Positions 55,151-64,000 of a stretch of 64,000 nucleotides of DNA are shown here, in pieces (within the stretch, counting starts at the first letter, position 1; every line of letters begins with the position of its first letter). Source of the stretch: Heterotrichella gracilis (Eukaryota; Sar; Xanthophyceae; Tribonematales; Xanthonemataceae); contig JAULBX010014314.1 in the NCBI GenBank assembly GCA_032358255.1, positions 1-64,000 on the forward strand, given 5' to 3'. The translations under genes and the position numbers were made by a program. The notes beneath the pieces were generated by a model. The model ran no database searches, was not told the origin of the DNA, and saw nothing but the letters and a program-made list of their open reading frames with translations.

Positions 55151-57250
55151 TCACTGCTCCTCTTGTTGCACCGGCTGTGGCCTGGCCGCGATGACCTCAT
55201 CGATCAGCCCAAACTCCAGCGCCTCATTGGCCGATAGGAAGTAATCGCGCTCAAGGGCAGACTCTGCACCGCAGGCAAGGCCAATCAGCATGCTACTGGA
55301 TGAAAATACAGGGCTTCATGTGTGCCCATAGGCCAACAAGCAAGATGGCCCTTGGCAGCGGCTTCGAGGGTGAACGGCAGCCCGCACTGTGCGTGGCGCA
55401 TGGTAATCATGGATTGATGCATTCCACATGAACCCACAGTGGTCCTGTAACTGCAGCGAGGCAAGCTACCTGTTTTTCACTTTCAGTTTCATTTTCATAT
55501 TCTGAGGTACTGGGCTCATCTGCACCACGAGCCGATCGGCCTGCTGTTTGTCAGGTTTAGGGTTCCATGTGTGCCACAGGCCAATCAGCCATGTGCCCCT
55601 TACCTACTGTCTGCAGCGGCTGGCCCGTGTGTTGGATGTACAGGCGGTTGAGTGTGGACCGCATCTTGCCAATCTCTGCAGCCTGGATGAGGATGTCGGT
55701 GGCTTGGCCCTGCAATGGTGGTTGCTAATCAGCGGTAATTCGTGCTATAGTGTTATAAAAATATTGGCTTTCTATGATGCAATTCAAGGGGCATACTGCA
55801 ACCATTTTGAAAGTCCATCTCCAATGCGCAGGCCGGGGCCATCTGTCTGCCGTCGCCGACGTGTATGGCAAGGCTTTGCTGCGTTCTCCAGGAATGTTGC
55901 ACAGGTCAGCACAACATGCACTAAAGTAGAATGAGCATGGGGCCGCCGACAGGATATGGGTCTTCGCAGCGGCTTGCAAGGGATAAAAATTTGTAGCCTG
56001 GCGCCGCCCTCAATGTATGCATCCCATCCTGTCCATCGCCCTATACTGGGGTGACTCCCAATGTGCACGCATGCAACTCTACCTAGATGTCGCCTGGTCT
56101 GTATGTGTTAAACCCTAAGGCGGGTGCTACCCGAGGGCTAGTGCCGCATGCTACTTTAGCTAGGGGTGACACCTGACGTGCACCAGCAGAAATCCGGTTC
56201 TAGGGTTTCACCTGTGCGCCCCCCGATGGCTGGTGCAGCATCATCCTGCTGTGTGGCAGTGACCGTCGCTCCCCGGGAGCGCCAGCGCACAGGAGTAGGG
56301 ATGCCATAGACGCCGCCTGGCCCACAGCAATGGTACTCACCAGGGGCCGGATGTACTGCAGGGGGGGGGGAGATATTAATCAAAATTGGAGAAGTCTGTT
56401 TTACTTTACAGAAGGGCGCTCACTACGAGGTGTATGGCTGCAGAGGCGCGAGTTGAAACATGAGGGGTGCGAGGGGTTTCGCTGGGTGCATTGGGGGTTG
56501 CTTTGTGGGGGAGCAGGGGTGGGGCTGGGGCCCTTACCTGCATTGTGTCGTAGATGGCGAGGCCCCCCGTGACGATGCCCCCTGGGGAGTTGATGTACAT
56601 GTTGATCTGCAGGTGCAGAGAGGAGTGACAAGTTACCTGTGGTTGTCTGTTTGAAGAGGGCCACCCATGCAGACGTTTTAGCAGGAGACACATGACATGC
56701 TTTGGTGGGTTGTCTTGTAACCCCACGAGACTTGGAATGCCTCCAAAAAAAATAGACGCGTACTGCTGTAATGAAGGGCATAAATACAGGTTGGACAACG
56801 TCTTCCAAACTTGGGGTGTACATGAGTGTGTTGACATGTGCGTGCATGTGGGCACATCTATGCACCCCGCACACCTTGTGTATTTCACCATACTCAACAA
56901 TACGAGGTGTTCAATACCGCATGTTAAACTGTTCCATATGCAGCGCGTGTTGCATGCATACATACAAATTAAATGGGCATATGCATGCATGCATGTGGGT
57001 CCCAACGGGGACCACGCACCGGCTTGTCTGGGTCCTCAGACTCCAGGTATAGCAGCTGGGCAACCACCACGTTGCTCATGTGGTCGTCTATAGGGCCGTT
57101 CACGCACACTATCCGCTCCCTCAGCAACCGGGAGTAGATGTCGAAGGCGCGCTCCCCCCGGGGTGTGGACTCGATGACCATAGGGACCAGGCCATAGCTA
57201 CGCCTGTGGATGAGACTGGAGGCGTGCGCCAGCCGTTGTAAATGGTTCAT
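55151..57250 (-). CDS. ATP-dependent Clp protease proteolytic subunit (probably mitochondrial)
   Basis: Five exons join exactly in phase on the minus strand: 57250-57020, 56606-56538, 56355-56212, 55709-55604, 55263-55151 (TGA), giving 220 residues. The start [20 protein letters not shown] is basic, Ser/His/Arg-rich and free of acidic residues, like a mitochondrial presequence; then LVPMVIE opens the mature protein. The catalytic triad is visible: Ser in GQAASMAS, His in MLHQPSGG, Asp in LERDYFLSA. Substrate-channel blocks [10 protein letters not shown] and [12 protein letters not shown] match the family. Length and order match ordinary tetradecameric ClpP partners of ClpX-type unfoldases. 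A plastid location is possible, but the presequence favours mitochondria. Confidence 0.94.
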
Positions 57251-58107
57251 GTTTGCTAGTGTGTCAAGGTGGGTCCAAAGCGTTTGGTCTAGCAGTGATG
57301 CTGCATGAAGGGGTTCAGCACATGCTGCGAAGAGTGCAACAGTATTCGTGAGGCAAGGGGCGGATATGCAAGAAGGTAAGCGCTGGAGCGTTTGGGCACT
57401 TTTGTTTAAAACAGTTGTGGCCTGTCAGCTACAGCTCAGCTCAGCTATCAAAGGCTGTGCCACCATGTTTCCCACCTGGCCATGGCCTGGCACTGCTGTA
57501 GGGTTTTAGGGTTTTGGACCACGCACAGACTGGGCCCAGGGTGTCTCAAGGATCTGACACAGGATAATTCACTCTCACAAGGAAGATGCTCTATAGTGCA
57601 CTCTGCCTGTGACTTTGGGGACAAGTCGACTACCAACTGTCGTATTGACTGTGGATGGTGTTGATAGTGGGTGTAAAACCTGGCTGGCCAAAGCCCTTTG
57701 GCCAATTGCGGCACCATTGCATCCATCAGACTGCCCGGTCTTTGCAATAATCGTTCAATAGCACACGATGGCAGTCATTAGTGCATATCCAACTGCCCGT
57801 TGTCTGCAATCATTGTTCACAAGCACAAGGAAGGATGCCAAGCTTGAAACCCATAACAAACCGCTCACCACGCAATTAATAAACCCTTATCCCTCCCCCG
57901 CACTACGCCATTCACCAACTCTAAACCCTAAACCTCCGCCGACCACGCCACTCATGAACCCTGACCCCTCCAAAGCACGTTATGCGCATTCAAGCTGCAT
58001 CTCCCCCAGACAGCCCCAGTGCAGCACAGGCTGGTCCGCTCCCTCAGCCAATCATGGCCTGCTTGCTCCCTAAGCCCCATAACCCCCCACCCAGGTCAGT
58101 GCATCCC
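57251..58107. other. Intergenic, ClpP upstream region and BUD32 3' region
   Basis: About 860 bases separate the ClpP start from the BUD32 stop, both on the minus strand. It should carry the ClpP promoter and the BUD32 3' UTR. I see no gene; there is one short TTTTAGGGTTTTGG stretch near 57502. Confidence 0.5.
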
Positions 58108-60621
58108 TCACCCAATCATTGCCCGCTTGCGCCCTCGGGTCCTCACTGCACGCACCACCAATGAAGCATGTCAGGATCCACAGGGTGTCAACAAACCTAA
58201 ACCATAAGAAAAGCTTGAAACATGATTCTCAACCAACAATTGCTGCATCTGCAGGACATGCACATCACAAATTATGAAATTTAGTCAAATCAATATCAAA
58301 CATATTTGGTTGAGGATCTAGAGTCTCCACACTCACCATCTGCGAATCTGTTGAATGTGCTGCTCCACGACCTTGACTGGCGCTTGTACGAGTCCAACAC
58401 CTTGTCAAACTGGACACACACAGGCGCAGTCGGTTTGATACACGCCAACCACAGCACAGCCCACCGTGTGCACATGGCAATGCAGGTGCACAACCCTTGC
58501 GACAGGTATGCAGAGCACACTGAACCCAGGCCCAAAACCCTAACATCCAAACCCTGGCGACAGGAGTGCAGAGCATGAAACCCTACATTCTCAACCCTGC
58601 CGACAGAAACGCAGCGCACAGCTCAGACACTCATCCCTGCATCCTGGCGACCGGCACGCAGCGCACTAATCCCTTTACCCATTCCTGGTTCCGCACCACT
58701 TTGCCGTATGCTGCGTGCGCGCTGACAAATGCCCTCTCCAGCACATACAGGTCCACCGCCTTGTCCTCGGGGATGGTGGAGGTGTAGCTCAAGCCAAAGT
58801 CGATCACAACCTGCAGCGTGGGCCAACTTTAAGCCAAATTACAGTTACAGCTACAACCTGGAATGCATCCATCAACAGTGGCCACATGCATTCCTGCCCT
58901 TCACAAGGCGGAGTTCATGATTCATGAACGCGCAGCTATCTTTTCTTAAAAATGAAAATGGAATCCGTGGGGCCATGCTACCCAGCTGGCCACCATGATG
59001 GAACCACAAGGTGGCCCGCAAGCCACCAATACCCTAAACCTATACCCGAAACCCTAACCCCATGCTCCAACTCTTAAAAGGGGTGGTGGGCCACGACTCG
59101 TGCATGCACCAGCTCACCAGCACCCTGTCCCTGTCCCGCACAAGCATATTTGATGTGGTGAGGTCACCGTGTATCAGGCCCCCGTCGTGCATGAGCGCAA
59201 GCGCGGTGCCCACCCCCTCCAGCAGCTTGTCCAGATCTGCATTACCAGGGCACACACCAGAAAATCAGCCCACGTGCCATGCTGGCACACCACTGGCATA
59301 TTCAGACAATTTACAGGCAATTCTGAGAGCATAGTCAAGAGGCAGCCATCCGGGTGCGAACCATGGCATACTCATGGGATACTCATGGAATGGCCCCCTC
59401 GGAGCGTGCTGGTCTGACACCATGGAGTTCAGCATCCTGAAGGTAAGGCAAGCAACTGCATGCTGCAGACTGAAACGGCTGTGAATGCTGGTGAATGGGC
59501 AAACTTGTTTTAGGTTGGCTACCTTTCTCCGCGAGCTTCCCTTCGTGCAGCACCTCCTTTAGGGACTTGCCCACCACCTTCTCCATGTATATCATGCTGT
59601 TGAGGTGGTCCACGTAGTAGGCCACAGGCGTCATCACCCCGTGCTTGCGCGCCTTGAGCAGGCACCGAACCTCCTGTGGACAAACAGGGCACTATCAGCG
59701 GCCAATGCAGTGTGTGTCAATGTTTCATTTTGTACCAGCAGCGACTGCGTGAGGTGCACCAGTTAAATGCCAGCAGTGCACGGATCAAACATGCCATACC
59801 CTATCGGAGGTAACAAGATAAAAGGCAAAAATCAGCAATACAATGTCTTAATCTTTTGCGAGCATTTCATTTCGTTCTTGGCCAACGCGTGGCCACACAG
59901 GTCTTCTTCCATTTTTCATTATATAGTTTTTGGAGATCAAGGCACTGTCAGCAGCCTAGGCGGCGCCGCTGTTGGGCCACGCCCAAACCCTGCAGGGTCC
60001 GGGTTTGAAGCCACCTAAAGCCATGGTGGGTCTTAACTTGTACCTGTGACCCTGTAACCTAAGGTTGTGCTTGTCCCTTCCTTTCTGCTGGCACCACTCG
60101 TCTACAACCCCAGAACAGGGTGCCGCTTGAAGTAGTACCTTGGCTGACACTAGAGGTAGGCGTCACCAAGACAGTGGTATGTATGCAGTGCACTGGGAGT
60201 GTTGAACAATACCTGTTTGAGCCGTGTGGTTGTGAGCTTCTTGTCCAAATCAGGGTGTCGGTACTTTTTGTTGAAGCGCTGTTTGATGATTGTGGGCTTG
60301 CCAAGGAACGTCCCCTCCCAAACACGCTGCAATACATACGGTTGTACATTAGTAGCACTTCAATACTAAGTAGGGTGAAATGCAGATGACCTGGTGACGA
60401 ATTGCAGCACTAAACTGGCTGCGTGCATGCATATGTGCAAATGCATGCACGCAGCCAGGAACTGCACGGCACCGACTGAAACACGCGCACACGCAGACAA
60501 GGGCAGCAATACTCACCGCTTCAGCACCTTGACCAAGGAAACAGCTGACCTCAGCGTCCATTAGGTGGAAATCTCTGTGTTGTTGCGTTCCCGACACGCT
60601 CGCCGTCGGTAGGTTCTCCAT
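58108..60621 (-). CDS. BUD32: BUD32/PRPK (TP53RK) atypical kinase of the KEOPS complex
   Basis: Small atypical kinase/ATPase of KEOPS, which makes the t6A modification of ANN-decoding tRNAs in cytosol and nucleus. Seven exons join exactly in phase: 60621-60517, 60326-60213, 59673-59523, 59236-59118, 58810-58679, 58409-58337, 58145-58108 (TGA), giving 243 residues (246 if the in-frame ATG at 60630 is used). Motifs in order: FLGQGAEA (glycine-rich loop), [16 protein letters not shown] with the conserved lysine, MIYMEKVVG hinge, [12 protein letters not shown] catalytic loop, [10 protein letters not shown] metal-binding loop, and the basic tail [12 protein letters not shown] typical of the family. 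The last exon is only 38 bases and easily missed. Exon echoes lie in the intron near 58500-58680. Confidence 0.95.
58495..58720 (-). repeat. BUD32 intronic echoes
   Basis: GCGACAGGTATGCAGAGCACACTG-like units recur at about 58498, 58556, 58600 and 58648 (GACAGGAGTGCAGAGCATG, GACAGAAACGCAGCGCACAG, GACCGGCACGCAGCGCACTA), each followed by CCCT/CCCTAMA-like sequence. The series runs into the real exon end at 58679. Confidence 0.65.
60415..60458. repeat. Perfect 18-bp stem with 8-base loop in BUD32 intron 1
   Basis: CTGGCTGCGTGCATGCAT (60415-60432), an 8-base loop, and its exact reverse complement (60441-60458). It lies within the first intron of the minus-strand gene. Confidence 0.95.
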
Positions 60622-63388
60622 GCTTTGCACGTCCTCCTATCGCGTATGTGCTGAGTTACGAACAGGCTTGAACTATGCAGGGTGTGTGTTGCAAGCGGGT
60701 TCAAAGCTTTCCAAAGTTCAGCATCCTCCACAGCTTGAATGAGAACTATGAGCTCATCTGCATAAGACCATCTGGCATGGACCCTTCTGGCATGCGCGAT
60801 ACATACGTCCTTGAAATGCGGCAGTGTATTGAGGTCTGTCGCAATAGCTATTGTGCGCAGAACACCCGCCAATTCAGTTTATATAGGATAACTATCTGGG
60901 TAAATTGGATGCATGCATGCATGTGGCAGTGGGGCAACTAAAAACTTCGTAACGGCCTGGGTAATCCCTTGGTGTCAACACAACGAGCGTTGTCCAATTG
61001 TCAAAGGTGCTGCTATAGTCTGTAACCTGCTTCGCTGGGCAGACATATTGGTAGCAAATTTGAAATATTACGTGACCAGTTATATTGGATAAAATGTGGC
61101 ACCTTTCCTGCACTTTCCTCCTGACTTACATCCAGGATAGAGGTGGCGATGCAGTTAAACTGACGCAGGTGCTTTTTAAAGCGTCGTCAACTGTTCATTG
61201 TCCTGGCCCGGTGGGGCATGTGTTTTGGACACCCCAGCTGTGCGGCCTGAGTTGAAGTGAGAGTGTTTGCTACTGCTCAGGTGCTCACTCAACTTATATT
61301 GCGTCTTCCTTAACTTGAGCCCGCAGGGTCCCCAAACTGCTGCGCCCTTCCTGTCTTGGTCTTGCACTCCTTTCCACAGGCAGGTTGCCAGAGGAGCATC
61401 ACTATGTGATATGCTATCACAGCTGGTGACCAGTATGTGATGTGCTATTGCATCCATAGGACGCTGGAATGAACCGCGGAGAGGAGTTAGAAAGGGTTGA
61501 TGAGGTGCGCTGTGCACCACTAGCAGCGTTTCTGTGGGTGCTGGTTGTGTGTCATAGCCTTGACTCAAGGCTTGAGGAGGTTGCGATGGTTTCTGTGTGA
61601 TATAGCGTGTCCATACTTACTTCACAGGAAGCCACAGGGTTTAAGTCCCATTGGGTTTTTGCACTCGTTCCTGGCTCGTTGCACAATGTTGCTGGACTAG
61701 CTGCTGCACGGCACACATTACCAGATCCACCACATGCTGACTGTCGCTATGGGGGCATGTGCAGGACGATGAAGCCGTCCACTGCCTGGGGATATACAAC
61801 AGAGTGGCTTGCGAGGTGTTTGCGTGGTTCTTCGCTACAGTAGCCTGCCTGCTTGGCTCCCCCGATATGTTGCTCCGGCTGCATGCTGCCCGGCGCCAGC
61901 GCTGGCAAGCTGACACTCACCAGCAGCATACAGACCAGGCAGCCACAGACCAAGCAGCCGCAGAGCGCTTTTGTGATGAGGGCCCTAAAAAGTAGTTGAG
62001 CTGCGACCAGTGGAGGGTTGAGGCCGGGCAAGCAACAGCTAACCATGTCAGGGGCCTAGCAACGTTGAGGTCACGTCAGGGGACAGCCCAGCGACTCAGC
62101 TTGGTTGCAGGCTGTGAACGCAGCTGCAGCAAGTTTATGTCCTGCCAAGTACAGCAGCTACACAAGCTGCCCAGAGTAGCTGTGTTTGAACTGAGCATTT
62201 AAGGAATGAAGTGGAAAAATACTAGGAGCAGTGGATGGTGTCAGAACTCTTGCTGTTCAGAGGTGCCATGATGTACCAGGAACCCAATTGCGCCTGTCTT
62301 CAATAGCCATTTAGTCCTTTCAGTACTGGCACGCCCTCCTTTTTATGGCTTGTATGGTACAGCTGAGCTAGAATGTGCCACCCTGGACCATGGCCTTGCT
62401 ATATCACGGTGCATCGACGGCTTTTGCAAGTGGCAACTATTTGTATTCTATTGTGACGTGCTAGCTGTCTAGTGGCTTAGGTGAACGCCTTCTCCACACC
62501 CCTGCATTTTGCTGTGTATCGAACGTGTACTATGTCTGCAGTTTTTGACAGTAGTGATTGCCCCCTTTTCCCCTAGAATGTTCAGGATTTTAGGTAGATA
62601 GTGTGCTCGACGTTTGCTGACCTGACAATCGGTCTGAACATGTTGCCAGTTTTTTGCTGCCAGTCTGTTGCTATTGTATGAAACTGTCAGCTGCATGTGA
62701 TGTAGACGTAGGACGTGACCCGATATGACTTGCAATGGTTTGTGTAGTGGCTCGTACACTAATCAACAGTGAGGATCACTTGGCTTAAGAGTTTTCCTCC
62801 CAAGGCTGGCACAATAGTGGGCTGTAGGTTTTGCAAGGCCTCTTAGTGTACTTGAAGGCAGCTGTCCTTTTGTGATTTATCGACCAGGGTGGGTGGGTGC
62901 AACACTGCAAGCGACCAAGATGATGGTGCACAGAGGCACTTTGTGAGGCATGTGCTCTGGCAAGCATGCTGCCCGCTGCTAGTGATTCAACTCCACAGAT
63001 TGTGCGCAGCACAGGGCCCCCTTTGACTGGCGCAAAGCATTGTTGATGAATATATGTTACAGGAAAAAATGTTGTAAAAGAGCTCTTCTCTGTTTGTTGC
63101 TTCAACCCCACACTGCTGCTGGTTTGCCCCTAGCAGGTCAACGCTACAATGACATATGCGCAGCAATAGTTGCAACGTGCTAGCAAGTTCTGCATACAAA
63201 TGTCATGACACTCAATTATGAGGTGCCCAACTGGAAAAACTGCAGCTGTTGAAAAGCAATCCCCCTCCCAAGATTCCACAACCCCACACCCCAATGCTGG
63301 CAAAACCCTTTCAAACACGCAAGCTGCCCTGCTGCCTGCCTGACTCTGCATCATCGAGCTGAGTTCTGGTGTGGTAGGTTTGGTGCAT
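60622..63388. other. Intergenic between BUD32 and petC, no supported gene
   Basis: This 2.8 kb should hold the BUD32 promoter and the petC 3' UTR. Open frames exist (for example 61568-61176 on minus) but lack motifs, and their codon pattern is like neighbouring non-coding frames. I see no RNA gene or repeat of note. Confidence 0.5.
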
Positions 63389-64000
63389 CTACCTCCACCA
63401 TGGCTCAAGGCCGGTACGGAAGTCGGTCTCCGTCCAGGGTGAGAAGGTGACCACGTCGTCCACCACGTCCATGTGGGCGAGGGCCAGGGACAGGGGTGCT
63501 GGGCCGCGAACCACCTTCCCTTGGAAGTTGTACTGGGAGCCGTGGCAGGGGCACATGAACTTGTTCTCGTTGTTGTTCCAGGGCACCACGCACCCCAGGT
63601 GGGTGCACACCGCGTTGAGCCCGTAGTTCTCCAGCGCCCCCGTGTTGTTGACGATCAGGTAGGTGGCGTCGCCCTTGAGGCCCTGGGCCAGCTCCCTGTT
63701 ACCGGGCTGGTGGGTCTTGAGGTACACGCTCTCCTTAATCTGGTTGCCCAGCGCGTCCAGCGCGGCCTGGCCACCGGTGCCGGTGCTGGCGCTCTTTGGG
63801 ACAAAGAACAGCGCGTAGGGGGCGGCAAGGGCGGTCACGGGGAGGCCGATGGCGCCCAGCAGCAGCAGGTTCATGGTGTTGCGCTTGTCCATATCTGGCA
63901 CGTCCGCGCTGACTGCTGCCATGGACATGGGCCTCCTGGCGGAGGCCCGGGTGGCCTTGGCCAAGGGCTTGAGGCCCTTGACATTGCCGAAGGTGGCGCG
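63389..64000 (-). CDS. petC: Cytochrome b6f Rieske iron-sulfur protein (5' end outside window)
   Basis: Passes electrons from plastoquinol to cytochrome f in the thylakoid b6f complex. A single open exon runs from the window edge to TAG at 63389-63391. It shows the end of a basic transit sequence ([12 protein letters not shown]), a thylakoid-transfer and membrane segment ([20 protein letters not shown]), then the soluble domain. The 2Fe-2S ligands sit in CTHLGC and CPCHGSQY, followed by [11 protein letters not shown] and the conserved C-terminus [14 protein letters not shown]. All cluster ligands are present and the mature part is of normal length, so it should be functional. The initiator ATG lies beyond 64000. 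No intron is visible in this part. Confidence 0.96.
   Translation of the reverse strand, partial: RATFGNVKGLKPLAKATRASARRPMSMAAVSADVPDMDKRNTMNLLLLGAIGLPVTALAAPYALFFVPKSASTGTGGQAALDALGNQIKESVYLKTHQPGNRELAQGLKGDATYLIVNNTGALENYGLNAVCTHLGCVVPWNNNENKFMCPCHGSQYNFQGKVVRGPAPLSLALAHMDVVDDVVTFSPWTETDFRTGLEPWWR

Noticed and set aside
61176-61568. 130-codon minus-strand open frame
   Set aside because: There is no recognisable motif or repeat of coding character and no supporting splice structure; treated as chance.

Overview
This window is nuclear DNA of a photosynthetic eukaryote, most likely a green alga (Chlorophyta; a trebouxiophyte-like lineage is my guess and cannot be shown here). The reasons are a nuclear-type cytochrome b6f Rieske gene with a presequence, a plant-type ADP-glucose pyrophosphorylase large subunit, a spliced organellar ClpP, GT-AG introns in every recognisable gene, and plant-type CCCTAAA/TTTAGGG telomere motifs scattered through introns. 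There are no bacterial operons.

Layout. 1-1440: decayed 5'-truncated LINE reverse transcriptase (-). 1489-3617: C-terminal exons of sphingosine-1-phosphate lyase (+). 5516-6293: small secreted Cys-rich, Asn/Ser/Ala-rich protein (+). 7447-8822: last exon and one possible inner exon of an unrecognised acidic protein (-). About 9330-14672: a GT32 glycosyltransferase fused to an FkbM-type methyltransferase (+). 16923-24380: an esterase / two starch-binding modules / esterase protein (+), with an exon-derived minisatellite and a 100-base assembly gap. 26975-31733: an RNA end-processing fusion (+) of P-loop kinase, mRNA-capping-like nucleotidyltransferase and T4 Rnl1-like RNA ligase, with damage in the capping domain. 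32651-32884: F-box-like exon (+). 33945-34870: a three-copy tandem repeat. 35951-46829: RIC1, the RAB6 GEF partner (-). 49124-53117: ADP-glucose pyrophosphorylase large subunit (+). 55151-57250: ClpP (-). 58108-60621: BUD32/PRPK kinase of KEOPS (-). 63389-64000: PetC (-), running off the window.

Gene structures for the esterase, AGPase, ClpP and BUD32 were rebuilt exon by exon. Junction phases agree throughout, so those models are solid. The RNA kinase/capping/ligase locus does not close cleanly: it has a +1 in a G-run, an in-frame TAG, a Gln in place of the capping lysine, and a further frame change near the 3' end.

The most striking property of the whole window is structural. Most genes carry imperfect tandem copies ('echoes') of an exon edge inside the neighbouring intron, complete with splice-site dinucleotides and often next to CCCTAAA-type motifs. 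This looks like a recurrent way of growing introns in this genome. Functionally, the AGPase large subunit and the starch-binding esterase may share starch metabolism as a theme; the other genes are unrelated housekeeping functions.
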